A stretch of 33,694 nucleotides of DNA from Chara braunii (GCA_003427395.1 BFEA01000186.1:707162-740855), one strand, 5' to 3'; numbered from the stretch's first letter, positions 1-10,175 are shown. Notes: a model not told the origin generated them from the sequence alone. Numbers and translations are program-made.

Positions 1-67
<67 letters not shown>

Positions 68-71
68 GTCT
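1..71. repeat. (TC)n microsatellite
   Basis: About 60 bases of perfect TC dinucleotide repeat run from the window edge and then decay into TG/TC-containing sequence. The true left end is outside the window. Confidence 0.95.
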
Positions 72-98
72 CCTCCCTTATGAGTTTGATATTGTCTT

Positions 99-222
99 TG
101 TGCCTCGCTCCACTACTCTCGACATGCACAAATGACATAAAATATGGCAATGTATCTTTCCATGGTCTGATGTAAGATTCACTCTCCTTTTGCACATTTT
201 GAGAGTAGTGGAGCGAGTCCTT
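99..222. repeat. Inverted repeat (fold-back A)
   Basis: The arm at about 99-130 (core CTCGCTCCACTACTCTC) is repeated in inverse orientation at about 191-222 (core GAGAGTAGTGGAGCGAG). The loop carries the phrase ATCTTTCCATG, which recurs in fold-back B (331-385) and near 8279. No coding potential is visible. It is probably a fragment of a non-autonomous fold-back or MITE-like family, but no target-site duplication was recognised. Confidence 0.7.
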
Positions 223-243
223 GTGTCGTCCGCTGTGCAGCTT

Positions 244-465
244 TGCAGAAAGGGCAGACAGGCGATGGCGCATGGTCCACCACCTTTGTCATCATGTACG
301 GGAAAAAATAAAAATTAAAAATTTGGCGGTGTATCTTTCCATGTTCTCGCGGTCGATTCCTCTGCGAGAACATGGAAAGATTCACCACCATTTATTTTTT
401 TTCCCATCCATGATGATAAAGTCGGCGGGCCATGCCCCCTCGCCTGTGTGTGGTTTTCTGCAACC
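244..465. repeat. Long imperfect hairpin (fold-back B)
   Basis: The two halves are inverse copies of each other over roughly 105 bp per arm. The centre is near-perfect: TCTTTCCATGTTCTCGC at 334-350 pairs with GCGAGAACATGGAAAGA at 363-379, with a 12-base loop. Outward, the arms keep matching through an A/T-rich stretch, a GTCATCATG / CATGATGATAA block, and a GGCATGG-type block next to TTGCAGAAA. The right arm plus about 80 bp beyond it is repeated directly at 8141-8267, so this is a dispersed family. A fold-back or MITE origin is inferred from shape alone. Confidence 0.75.
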
Positions 466-643
466 CTGGTAGGGTGTTAGTTACAAAGTGTTTCACTTTG
501 GAAGTATGGATCTAGCATTTGTTGGGTAGATCCTTTGCAATCTACTTTCTGCTACAAAAAGGATAAACAATTTCAAAATTTGGCGGTATTCTCGCGGAGA
601 AATACACGGCCATTTATTCTCTTTTTTTTCTGTTGTTAATACT
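466..643. other. Non-coding flank of E1
   Basis: No gene is seen. The stretch continues the family sequence that recurs at 8190-8267 (the phrase AAGTGTTTCACTTTGGA), followed by an AAATTTGGCGG phrase also found at 320-329 and a small TTCTCGCGGAGAA hairpin at about 588-600. It ends at the LTR of E1. Confidence 0.6.
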
Positions 644-1866
644 TGTTATGGTCCTGGCCAATTTCGAAGTACGCATTCATCAGATAGAACAATTTCGTCC
701 AATTGCAGAAAGAAACGAATGAACTTGAGAGGACAGAGAAGGTAAGAAGAAGAAGAAGAAGAAAGAAGAAGATGATGTACACCAGCATATACAAATGATA
801 AAGCTCTTCTTTTTCGCCAAACACTCTCGTCCTCCTTTACTCCTCTCTTATTCACACAAGAAATAATAGTACAATGTTGAATGGCTGAACCAGAATCAAT
901 GTCCGAATCCCTCTTCTAGCGTAGGTATCACTTGAGGTCCACCATAGCCATGGCCTCCTCCCTCACTCTTCACTCTCATAGGCCAAGGCTATGGAAGACT
1001 ACTGGGCCTTGCCCTGATGCCCAAAGGACAACCCAAAGCAGCTATTGCTGCTCCAGCTCAGGCCGCCATGCCTGGCTTTGCCTCGAATGGTCTTGGTATA
1101 GCTCTACCCCAGCTGGGGTCTTCCTGCTGCAGCGCCCACCAAGGTGATGAAGATGGCTGCCACCATAACCAGGTAAGTACCTCTGGCTCTCCCTCTTCAT
1201 CCTGCTCTTCTTCCCCCTCCGTGTCCTTGCTCCTTTCCCAGCAGCGCTGCTCTTTCTAGCACTGCTCCACCCAGCGCTCCAACCAGTGTGTCGCCAAACT
1301 TGCACACCGACAATGAGGTTGGGCTCTTCGCCCAGCCTTGAGATATAGCGGACTGCTTGCCTCTTGGGCTGTGACTTCCAGGCCCCTCAGCCTTCCCAGC
1401 AACCGGTACCTCCTCCCTTTCGGAGGGAAACATCATTGCAGACTCTGATATTGCCCGTACAGGCCCTAGACTCAGACTGGTTGGACTGGTACCCGCCTAG
1501 ACCTAGCCTACAACTACCGGGCTTCTCAAAATACCACTTTTGTCTTCTTTTGCTCGGCCTCCAGTACCACACATCTACCTCTTCAGGGTGCGGTGCCGGC
1601 CTACCTGCTACTTGAGTGTTTTCCCCCCCGCTGCACTCCTCAATGTCACGGCCACAGGTAAGTACCGGCCCTGAGGGCCCAACGAACGAACAAGTGTCCT
1701 TGCGGGTCACACACACACTCAAGGCAACCAACACTTAGACAAACATGCAGACCAGCAAGCTTGTACACACACACAGACATGCAGAACTTAGTAGCAAGCG
1801 GGAAACTCAGCAAGGCATTCAATCAATGAACAAAACTCACAAATCAACTGTCTCAGTCCGTGTTTG
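644..1866 (-). repeat. E1 3' LTR
   Basis: Similar over its length to 6664-8133. On the plus strand it starts TGTTATGGTCC, which on the minus strand gives an LTR end in ACA. It includes the paired landmarks GAAGAAGAAGAAG (about 747), GGTAAGTAC (about 1171 and 1655) and the GCAAGCGGGAAACTCAGC block (about 1795). The other end joins RT coding sequence without a recognisable polypurine tract, and the first few LTR bases seem lost at this junction. Open frames inside it simply mirror those of the other LTR and are not treated as genes. Confidence 0.88.
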
Positions 1867-2659
1867 GTCTCACATGTTGCATCCCATGTGTAAGGTACAT
1901 TCTTACTTGTCAATCGGGACAACGGGCGAGCAACAATAGAGAATCGGGGCACGAACTTTTGATAGTACGATGTGAGTCCAAGGAAAGAACGCAGTTCAAG
2001 AATGTTCGCGGGTTGAGGCCAGTCACGTATGACCTCAACCTTGGTTGCCTCAGGCTCGAGGCCTTCAGCTGACAACCGATGCCCAAGATAGATGACGCTA
2101 TCCCTCCCAAATGCAGATTTATCTAAGTTGAGATGGAGTTGCGTTTTCTTGAGGATGGTGAACACTTCCTCAAGGTGCTTCATGTGTTCCTCGATAGATT
2201 TGTTGAAGATCAGAATATCATCGAGATACACTACCACAAACCGACCAATCTGTTCGCGGAGGACCTTATCCATAAGGCTTTGAAAGGTGGATGGTGCGTT
2301 CGTGAGGCCGAAGGGCATTACGGTAAATTCGTAAAGGTCATCGCGTGTCTTGAACGCAGTCTTGTGCTGGTCCACAGGATCAACTTCAATATGGTGGTAG
2401 TCAGACTTGAGATCGATCTTGGAGAAGACCTTGCACCCACGAGCAGCATCAAGCAAGTCATCTATGTGTGGCAATGGATATGCATTCCTTCGGGTGATGT
2501 GGTTAGACCGCGATAATTGATACACATACGAAGCTTGCCTCCTTTCTTCGGGACAAACAAAATAGGTGCACTAAATTCAGATTCGCTAGGTTTGATCCAA
2601 CCCTTGTCGATCATTTCGTCGATTTGTTTCCGGAGTTCCTCCAACTCGCCGGATCCCAT
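1867..2659 (-). pseudogene. E1 reverse transcriptase fragment (frameshifted, truncated)
   Basis: This is the RT domain of a Ty3/gypsy Pol polyprotein, which would copy the element RNA into DNA. The N-terminal part (2659 to about 2500) has IDKGWIKPSESEFSAPILFV and KLRMCINYRGL. A frameshift near 2500-2510 then moves the frame to the part ending at 1788, which has FSKIDLKSDYHHIEV, MPFGLTNAPSTF, the catalytic box VVYLDDILIF and the thumb motif LRSFLGLTSYYQKFV. The expected GY of the LKSGYHQI motif reads DY. After PYTWDATCE the frame enters LTR sequence (about 1866-1874), so the connection and RNase H domains are absent. Upstream (2660-2960) the polyprotein linker is too decayed to read. It is non-functional. 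Confidence 0.9.
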
Positions 2660-2959
2660 TCAGTACACGCAGCAACACCTTCGACCAACTCGATTGTGTG
2701 TTGGACCGGTCACGCGGGGACTCCACGTGGTTCGGCCAAAACTTTCGGGAATCAGCCAAGTAGGTTTTGGATGCTTGTTGGGAACGGTCAGGGCGAAGGA
2801 TCAGCAAACGGGTCACCTAGATCAGGTCGCAAATTACAAATGGAGGCGACCGAATATGAAGTAGAATGATTTGGACTAGTAAAGGGTAGAGAAATAAAAC
2901 TGCTAGAAGTAGACTTATTAGATGAAGTAGGAATGGTACTGGCCGCAAAAGTAGATGGC

Positions 2960-3500
2960 ACATGAGTAGGGCGAACATAGGCAACATACATTTGTCCGTC
3001 CTCTTCGTGCTTGCGCCATTTTCAGCAGAACTGCATGGCATTGAGAAAAGTCACTGGGGACTCGCGCTTCTCATCCAAGAGGACGGGAAGCTCGTTCCCT
3101 TGAGCATCTTTCACCATGAAAAGTGGCTCCTTCTACCTGGTCCATTCGCATTGGGACTGCAACCAGCCCAAGCCAAGGACTGCGTCGAAGGGACACTTGT
3201 CAAGGACATAGAAGTTCAATGCGTGAGTGACTGCCTTGCCCTTGTTAAAGGTTGTGCGCACACCTTCGACAACATGCGTAGATGAGACAACTTCCTTGTT
3301 GCCTACCTGAGTTCGGCAAGGGTTTTACAAACCCACTTGCTTCATCCCCAAGCCCACTTTGCGTATCTCGTGTGGTGACATAAAGTAAGTTGTCGCACCA
3401 CAATCAATCAAGATACGGAGATAGCGGTGGTTTATGAGAAGCTTGAAGAAGATTAACTTCACTGTCCCTTGAGCACGTTGATGTTTCATCTCAGCCCAGT
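2960..3500 (-). pseudogene. E1 aspartic protease (decayed)
   Basis: On the minus strand one frame reads LRILIDCGATTYFMSPHE at about 3420-3370. The D-C-G-A-T core is a retropepsin-like active site, in the position expected between Gag and RT. Further on, ALNFYVLDKCPFDAVLGLGWL (about 3225-3165) matches the second conserved protease block (ILG.PWL type). In-frame stops occur between these blocks and after them. In the intact family the enzyme would mature the Gag-Pol polyprotein inside the particle. The assignment rests on motifs and position. Confidence 0.75.
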
Positions 3501-3639
3501 GCTCTAAGTGATAGTGGAAGTCAGTCGTCTCAGACTCCTCCCAAGCTCAACATACAAAGCATGACAAACTTCAGCCTTGGAATCAGCAGATGACGGGGCT
3601 TCAAGAGATGACTGCTAAACTGCATCAGATTCAGTCTCC

Positions 3640-5256
3640 CTTGCCGTAGCGGGTGTTGATGCCAGCTCTATGCCCGATTCTGATTTCCCTGCAGCCTATG
3701 GCAATCTTGTACCTTATGGTTAGTTTTCAGGCAATGCAGAGAACCTCCCTTCTTCATTCTAGCCTTCCATTTAGCCTCACTGATCCGGAGGTCCACCCAA
3801 GGTTTAGTGCTTGCATCGTCCGGTTTGGTTGGGATTTTGGCTCCCTTTGGAAGTGCGACAAAGCTCCTTACTGAATTCCTGTTTTGGTTTCCCTTCCTAT
3901 GGGCAGTCTTTTAAAGACACAAATATATCATCATCATTATTCATATCAGATTCTTGAGTTGAAGAGCAGGTTGTACTAGCGTCTTGCACTTGGCCGTCGC
4001 TAGGAGTGGGGTCGTCTGCTTCGGCCTCCCCTTCCCCTTCCCCTTCCAGCAAGTCTAGCGAAGCTAAGCGATTGCTGCCACGAAATCGTCTGCGAACAAA
4101 GGTCTTTTTGTTGCTTGTTGCGGTAAGGAGGTCTCCTACCTCCAAACTGACTACATCCTTCATTAAGGAGAACCAGTCAGTGTAACCAATAAATCCCTGC
4201 CTAAGCGATTGGTTAAGTGAGTGGGAACCGTCCCTTTGACTACATCCAGGCATGATTGTGCAGTCAGCTCCAATCTCGGCATTGCAAAATGCTTGCTGAC
4301 ATGTGATTGCAGTTTGTGCATGCCACTTGTTGCGCTTAAGCTCATCCAGTTGTATCCTCTCGCAGCAGCATGCGGGTCCTTATATTGTGTCACTACTATG
4401 TCCTCGAGAGTGGTGACCGGAGTGACTTGAAGCCACTCAGATAGGTTGATCTTGGAATGCCCAACTTGCATGGCTTGGACTTCAAGGAAGCCCCTTACGA
4501 CAGGTTCGTCCCAGGAACAAGGACTGGTTCACTCTTTGACTGCCCTGTACCTCAAAGTACGCTCTCATGGAGCTTATCCAGGACTCAACGTTCTCCTTGC
4601 CGTCAAACCTAGACGGTATCATCACCGCCTTCCTGTCCATGTATGGACTGCCATAGCTGGGTCCAGCTATTGTGGCTGGATCCAATCCCAGGGTTGTGGC
4701 AGTTGCAGAACTTCCTGCGTTGCCGCTTGTAGTGGCAGTCGAGATTGCACCTGTCGCAAATCCTGACTGAATTACCAAACTCAACGAAGAAGAATGAGAA
4801 GAAGGAGAGGAATGAAGGGGTCCAAAGGTAGAACGGGGAAAAAAACTTGAAGTTTGGTCCTGATGCATGCTTGTCATTTGTTGCAGCTGATCGTGATGCT
4901 CTCTGGCCATTACAGCCATTTAAGTACGCATTTGGCTCATCTCCTCGAGTAGTTGAGATTTCACACCGGCAGCTCGCCGAGCAAATGGCAGTTCATCAGT
5001 GCACATACATACACAGCCGGATCTCTTCTAAAGTGTGCATCAGATACATTTGGAACCGTTTTTAAAATGGCCTCAAGTTCATCCACGGTTGTTTTCCACT
5101 TTTCCTTTTCCGCCTTCTCCTCCTCAGCCAACTCTTTCTGATAGAGGGCCTCATACAACGGTTTATCACCCTCACTCGCTGCATCCATGCGAGCCTTAAC
5201 ATATCAAAAAGTTTGGCTGGTGCCATGTCGGAACCACTAGCTCCTTCAATTACCAT
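3640..5256 (-). pseudogene. E1 Gag (capsid/nucleocapsid), broken by frameshifts
   Basis: A likely start ATG lies at 5256 (minus) in a CCATGG context, beginning MVIEGASGSDMAPAKLF. A charged helix rich in K and E follows in a second frame (about 5188-5062). Then comes a capsid-like segment with IPSRFDGKENVESWISSM (about 4600) and, after another frameshift, a segment with LELTAQSCLDVVKG and then YTDWFSLMKDVVSLEVGD in a third frame. Near 3730-3690 the phrase HCLKTNHKVQDC keeps C-x4-H-x4-C of a zinc knuckle, but the first Cys of CCHC is missing. At least three frame changes make the gene dead. Boundaries are approximate. Confidence 0.7.
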
Positions 5257-6650
5257 GGCTTCTCTCGCCCTTCTCTCTTGTCCGCGAGTCTCAACGGGCA
5301 TGTAGTGGACTTCAGCAAAAGAAACAAACTGAAAGTACAGAGAAGAAGATAGAACTCCTAGCCGGAGCGGCAAATATTTGGACTTAGAGAGCAACCAAAA
5401 AAACAAATCAAAGAAGACAATATGTTCAGAAGAGAGTTTTGATTCCGCGTTCAAGTCCGGTCAGACCAAGTACAAGATCCCCTTGAGCCTTATCCAACTG
5501 GCACCGTCAAACTAAGCAAACCAAACTACAAGTAACGTCATACAGCAATGGAGAATTGAGTGGTGTATAAGGTGCAGGTCAAGCATTGGATTGTGTGTCA
5601 CAAGTCTGACAAAGCATCTCAGCCGAGATCCCCTCGGCAGCGAGGGCTTTAATAAAAAAGAAGAATACTGTATCCCAGACAGAACGACACTGCGTCAACA
5701 GATTTGGGTCCAAGGGGCCCTTCTTGTTTGGGCCCGGTCCCACTGGGTTCGAATGGGTCCCAAGTTGGTCGCGACCAAGTCCCAACCAAGGAGAGTACCT
5801 CAAGGTCCTGCTTTCTGCCTCTATCGTACTGGAAAACGAATTTCAACTTCAAGAGAGAACCTACAGACTACATCCATTCACAGATGAAAAGATAAAGCAC
5901 TGTAGAAAAATATGGCTTTCAAAGCAAGATACTTCATTTCCACATCCATCAGGTTAGTAAGTAGTCTGCACACCACTGCACACAACCAAGACTTCAGAGG
6001 AGTAGGAAAGAGACCCAGAAGTACCCCAGCAGGACAAACAATACCATGCACGCATACATGGGCAACCCTTAGGTGCACGACACTTACCTGAGTGGCCCGG
6101 GTCTGAGATGAAGTATATAACTCACCCCACTTCCTCATATGGTCTTCCTAACCCTATTCGCTACCTCTACCCTAGTGTCCTATCATGTAGGAGGGTCTCA
6201 CTTCCAACACCAACGTGCAACGCTGGATCCCCCGCCGATGCTGAAGAACAAAGTAGTAACTTGCAATCCTTAGATGCAGAATGGCTACCTCCCTCAAGAT
6301 TGCCTACTTGAGGGAGGCCCTCAAGTCACCAATTGTCTCCCTCAGGTCAGATTCCAGGTGCGAGTGCCTCTCACTGTCGCCTCTCTCAACTTGTCGCATG
6401 AAGTCCTCTTGATGTGTCTCGCCACCACATACTTACCCTCTTGATGTGTCTCACCACCACATACTTACTCTCAAACAACCTGGTCAGGTTCAATGCCAAC
6501 CCAGCATGACCTAACCAGGTGGGGGCAGCTTCCCTAAGCCACGCTGCCCCACTTCCCGCTTAGGACCAACCCTAACCCTAAGTGGTTAGCCCTTACCAGT
6601 TAGGTTACGGTTAGGGTGGATAAGTCAACTCTCACCAGCAAGTAGAATCC
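5257..6650 (-). other. E1 leader between PBS and gag
   Basis: About 1.4 kb of untranslated leader. Visible features are a perfect 14-bp palindrome TTGGTCGCGACCAA at 5765-5778, a 31-bp direct tandem repeat (6405-6435 and 6437-6467, one mismatch) and telomere-like TTAGGGTTAGGG on the minus strand (about 6568-6580). No convincing gene is seen; the short open frames here look like chance. Confidence 0.6.
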
Positions 6651-6662
6651 GCTCTGATACCA
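6651..6662 (-). other. E1 primer binding site (initiator tRNA-Met type)
   Basis: On the minus strand the 12 bases read TGGTATCAGAGC, one base inside the LTR end. This matches the 3' end of plant initiator tRNA-Met, the usual minus-strand DNA primer of plant LTR retrotransposons. It fixes the element's orientation and one LTR boundary. Confidence 0.93.
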
Positions 6663-6663
6663 A

Positions 6664-8133
6664 TGTTATGATCCTGGCCAATTTCGAAGCACACATTCAT
6701 CAGATAGTACAATGCCGTCCAATTGCAGAAAGAAATGAATGAACTTGAGAAGAGAGATAAGGTAAGAAGAAGAAGAAGAAGAAAGAACGAAGAAGAAGAA
6801 GATGATGCACACCAGCATAGACAAATGATAAGGCTCTTCTTTTCCGCGAAACACTCTCCTTCTCCTTTACTCCTCTCTTATTCACACAAGAAATAATAGT
6901 GCAATGTTGAATGGCTGAACCAGAATCAATGTCCGAATCCCTCTTCTACTGCAGGTATCACTTGAGGTCCACCATGGCCATGGCCGCCTCCCTCACTCTT
7001 CACTCTCATAGGCCGAGGCTATGGTGGACTACTGGGCTTTGCCCTGATGCCCAAAGGACAACCCAAAGAAGCTATGGCTGCTCCGGCTCCACCATGCCTG
7101 ACTCTGCCTCGAAGTTTCTTGGTGTAGCTCTGCCCCAGCTGGGGTCTTCCTGCTGCAGCGCCCACGAAGGTGATGAAGATGGCTGCCACCATAGCCAGGT
7201 AAGTACCTCTGGCCCTCCCCCTTCCTCCTGCTCTTCTTCCTCCTCTGTGTCCTTGCTCCTTCCCCAGCAGCGCTGCTCTTGCTAGCGCTGCTCCAGCCAG
7301 CGCTCCAACCAGTGTGTCCCCAAACTTGCACACCGACAATGAGGCTGGGCTCTTCGTCCGGCCTGGAGATATAGCGGCCTGCTTGCCTCTTGGGCGGTGA
7401 CTTCCAGGCCGCTCGGCTTTCCCAGCAACCGGTAACTCCTCCCTTTCAGAGGGAAACATCATTGCAGACTCTGATATTGCCTGTACAGGCCCTACACTCA
7501 GACTGGTTGGACTGGTGCCCGCCTAGACCTAGCCTACAACTACTGGGCCTCTCAAAATACCACTTTTGTCTTCTTCTGCTCGGCCTCCAGTACCCGCACA
7601 TCTACCTCTTCAGGGTGCGGTAGCGGCCTACCTGCTACTTGAGTGTTTCCCCCCCTGCTGCAATCCTCAATGTCATGGCCACAGTTAAGTACCGGCCCTG
7701 AGGGCCCAACGAGCGAACATGTGCCCTTGCGGGTCACACACACATGAGAGAAGGTTAACCGACCCCCCAATTTTCACCCTCATTTATAAGAAAACCAAAC
7801 CATACTTTACACCAATCTGTAGAGTGCACTTCTTACTAACATATTGTAAAAAAAAAAAAAACCAAAAAAAAAAAAAAAACATATAAAACAGCAAGCCAAA
7901 AGTGCACTTTCATGAAATTTTACCAACATTTCAATTTGCCGATTTCCACAATTTTCACCACTGCCCAAAACAACTCAAGCCAACCAGCGCTAAGACAGAT
8001 ATGCAGACCAGCAAGCGTGCACACACACACAGACATGCAGAACTTAGTAGCAAGCGGGAAACTCAGCAAGGCATTCAGTCCATGAGCAAAACTCAGAAAT
8101 CAACTGTGTCTCAGTCCGTGTTTGGTCGGGTCA
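6664..8133 (-). repeat. E1 5' LTR
   Basis: Partner of 644-1866, clearly related but with many substitutions. It starts at TGTTATGATCC on the plus strand, immediately beside the PBS. It is about 230 bp longer than its partner because of the segment at 7745-7973. The outer boundary is placed near GGGTCA at 8128-8133, which gives a minus-strand start TGACCC. This end is uncertain because the other LTR is truncated here. Confidence 0.85.
7745..7973. repeat. A-rich segment present in only one E1 LTR
   Basis: The 3' LTR runs from CACACACAC directly into CTCAAGGCAACCA (about 1720), while the 5' LTR has about 229 extra bases here. The extra segment is AT-rich with two long A runs (about 7847-7880) and carries the direct repeat AATTTTCACC at about 7770 and 7947. 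It could be an insertion into the 5' LTR or a deletion from the 3' LTR. No terminal inverted repeats were recognised. Confidence 0.7.
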
Positions 8134-8639
8134 TCAAACTGTCCATGATGATAAAGTTGGCGGACCATGCGCCATCACCTGTGTGCCCTTTTCTGCAACC
8201 CTGCGCTGCGTTGTTTACGAAGTGTTTCACTTTGGATCTAGCTTTTGTGGGGTCTATCCTTTGGACTCCTTAGCCATGTATCTTTCCATGTTCTGGCGGT
8301 CGTTTCTGGCTCTTTCACACTGTTGTGGAGTATTAGACCTAGGGTAAAGTGAATGGGCATTCTTAATCTTATGCTAAAACATGGAAGATTCACAGTTTGT
8401 TTTTTTCCTTATTTTTTTCGTATATTTTTTCTCCCGCCTGTGGATTGTCTTGCTGCCAGGCTGGATGGCCATTTTGCAAGATTCAATCTATTTGACTGTC
8501 AAAGTTGCTTTGTTTTCTTTTTTTTCCCTTCGTCTTTTATGCTAGTGCGCATCTTCGCAAGTGTATGCGCGCCTACAATTTCGGCTCGGGGAAGGTCACG
8601 TTTGTCTTTTGTTCTTTTTTTTATGTGGGACTTTGCTTG
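8134..8639. repeat. Fold-back family copy and AT/T-rich flank
   Basis: 8141-8267 is a diverged direct copy of 406-541 (CCATGATGATAAAG, TTTTCTGCAACCCTG and AAGTGTTTCACTTTGGA shared). An inverted pair follows: ATCTTTCCATGTT at about 8280 and AACATGGAAGAT at about 8382. The remainder (8400-8639) is T-rich with no gene seen. Confidence 0.65.
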
Positions 8640-8659
8640 AGAGAGAGAGAGAGAGAGAG
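8640..8659. repeat. (GA)n target site, left of E2
   Basis: A GA dinucleotide run abuts the TG start of the E2 5' LTR, and an equal GA run resumes at 25204, right after the CA end of the 3' LTR. The E2 target duplication is therefore within GAGAG, but its exact length cannot be read inside a dinucleotide repeat. Confidence 0.85.
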
Positions 8660-8773
8660 TGTTGCATGCTGCGCCTGCACATGGGCCCCATTTGAGGGGC
8701 CCGATGGTTGCTAAGGGACCCCAGGCCGCGTACCATACAGCACGCGTCCTGGAGGCCCACGGCGGCCCTTCAA

Positions 8774-9077
8774 GCCCTAGGTAGCACACTAGTTAGAATA
8801 GGTTTAGTTTACTTACCTTTCTGTGTGTGTGTGCTGTCTTACCTTGTCTGTCAGGTGCCGTTTCGGACTTGCAGCCCCAAGGCCGGACCTTGGGACTGGG
8901 TACACCCTGTCTCTTATACACATCTAGATGTGTATAAGAGACAGGCCCTAGGTAGCACACTAGTTAGAATAGGTTTAGTTTACTTACCTTTCTGTGTGTG
9001 TGTGCTGTCTTACCTTGTCTGTCAGGTGCCGTTTCGGACTTGCAGCCCCAAGGCCGGACCTTGGGACTGGGTACACC
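8774..9077. repeat. Artificial 133-bp duplication around an adapter
   Basis: Bases 8774-8906 and 8945-9077 are the same 133 bp (starting GCCCTAGGTAGCACAC, ending GGGTACACC), separated only by the 38-bp adapter. The 3' LTR carries this segment once, without adapter. The duplication is therefore best explained as library or assembly artefact, not biology. Confidence 0.93.
8907..8944. other. Tn5 mosaic-end junction (sequencing adapter contamination)
   Basis: CTGTCTCTTATACACATCT followed at once by AGATGTGTATAAGAGACAG is the hyperactive Tn5 mosaic end in both orientations, which is the circularisation junction of Nextera mate-pair libraries. It is not part of the genome. In translation it gives the well-known spurious string VSYTHLDVYKRQ. 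Confidence 0.97.
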
Positions 9078-10163
9078 GGAGGCAGGCCCGAAACGAGGCC
9101 AGGCGCATTTTGGCACCAGACCNGTAAGTGCAGGCGTCGTTTCGGTCCTGCAGGACCCAAGGCAACGCCTTNGGCTAGGTGCACCGNTACNAGGCCGTTT
9201 TTAGNCCAGGCGCATTTCTGCGCCTTGCTGCATCAGCAGCATGGTCTGGACGTCCGGTAGGGAGCCAGACCAGCTGGGCCGTTTCTGAGGCCAGCAGCAG
9301 GTAGGCCCAGCCCGCTCAGCGCTACAAATAGCTGGGCAGCGGCTGGGCAAGGACAGTTCGAGTAGCTCACTTCTGGAGCGACACGCTGCTGGTTGAAGCA
9401 GCGTTATTCTGCGCCAAGCTACGAAGTAGGGAGTAGCGGAGTAGGTAGTTCAGAGAGGCGGAGACCTTACCTGCGAGCGACAAACTTACCTGGCGCCATA
9501 GCTGGGACTCCGCGCGGTACCTGCACACGACGACGACCACAGTCAGTACGGTGACAGCTACCTGCAGCCTGCAGGTGAGATAGCAAGGAGGACGTCATCA
9601 TCTTCTTCTTCCTCCTCCATCTCTCTCTCTCCTTTCTCCTTCTTCTTCCTCTTTCTTACCTTCTTCTTCATCTATGAGAGTGAGAGAGATCATCGGTAGG
9701 GAATACAGGCAGAGGTTACGTTGGGCACATCGCCCAGGATCTGATTCGACATTCTGAGACAGACATTGATTGGACACTCGGCAAGGGACTATTTTTGGGA
9801 CTTCGCTATTGCGATCTTGGTCTACTCCCTCGCCGCCTCCTCCTTCGTCTTGTCCCTTTTCCCCATCTCTCATCCGTGGTATCTCCCCATGTATGTGTAC
9901 GAAGGAGGGACCTTTCTTCCGTGATTGTGGTCCCTCCTCCCTTCTCACAAGTGGGATGTATGATGGATGTTGGGTCAGTCCAGATCAGATCAGATCTTCT
10001 CTTTTAAGTCTTCCACTGCGCCACGTTGTGCCATCTTGTATGTATTCGGAATGTACATTGCTTGTTGATGCTACGCTGACCTTGCATTGTCCATTTCAGT
10101 CCTTTTCATCACATTGCGGATCCTTGGTTCCCTACGCATTGTCCCATTGGGCATGCATCAGTT

Positions 10164-10175
10164 TGGTATCGGAGC
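10164..10175 (+). other. E2 primer binding site (variant)
   Basis: TGGTATCGGAGC lies three bases after the LTR end. It differs by one base from the standard initiator tRNA-Met PBS (TGGTATCAGAGC). The same variant occurs in E3 at 13662. Confidence 0.85.

Larger units (their letters stand above)
644..8133 (-). mobile_element. E1: Ty3/gypsy LTR retrotransposon, minus strand, internally deleted
   Basis: Two related long terminal repeats lie in the same orientation at 644-about 1866 and 6664-about 8133. Read on the minus strand, the order is 5' LTR (high coordinates), PBS, leader, Gag, aspartic protease, reverse transcriptase, 3' LTR. Protease before RT, and the RT type (MPFGLTNAPSTF, YLDD), place it in Ty3/gypsy. 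RNase H, integrase and the polypurine tract are missing, because the RT reading frame runs directly into LTR sequence near 1866-1874. Gag, protease and RT all carry stops or frameshifts, so the copy is dead. No clear target-site duplication was found. The outer end of the 5' LTR is uncertain by several bases. Confidence 0.9.
8660..10160 (+). repeat. E2 5' LTR (contains assembly artefact)
   Basis: It starts TGTTGCATGC and ends GCATGCATCA, so its tips are 9/10 inverse complements. The match to 23902-25203 is extensive. A TATA-like CTACAAATAGC at 9322-9332 is a weak promoter candidate, and a long pyrimidine tract lies at about 9597-9671. The 5' LTR has an extra CTCCCTCGCCGCC-type stretch near 9826-9860 that the 3' copy lacks. 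The copy is inflated by 171 bp through the adapter and duplication at 8907-9077. Open frames within it, including one that translates the adapter, are not genes. Confidence 0.92.

Noticed and set aside
1042-1734. Similar open frames in both E1 LTRs (also 7019-7770)
   Set aside because: Their similarity follows from LTR duplication; they lack start conservation and known domains.
6561-6620. CCCTAACCCTAA as an internal telomere
   Set aside because: Only two or three degenerate units within a retroelement leader.
8708-9127. 139-codon plus-strand open frame in the E2 5' LTR
   Set aside because: It runs through the Tn5 adapter and the artificial duplication, so it is an artefact.
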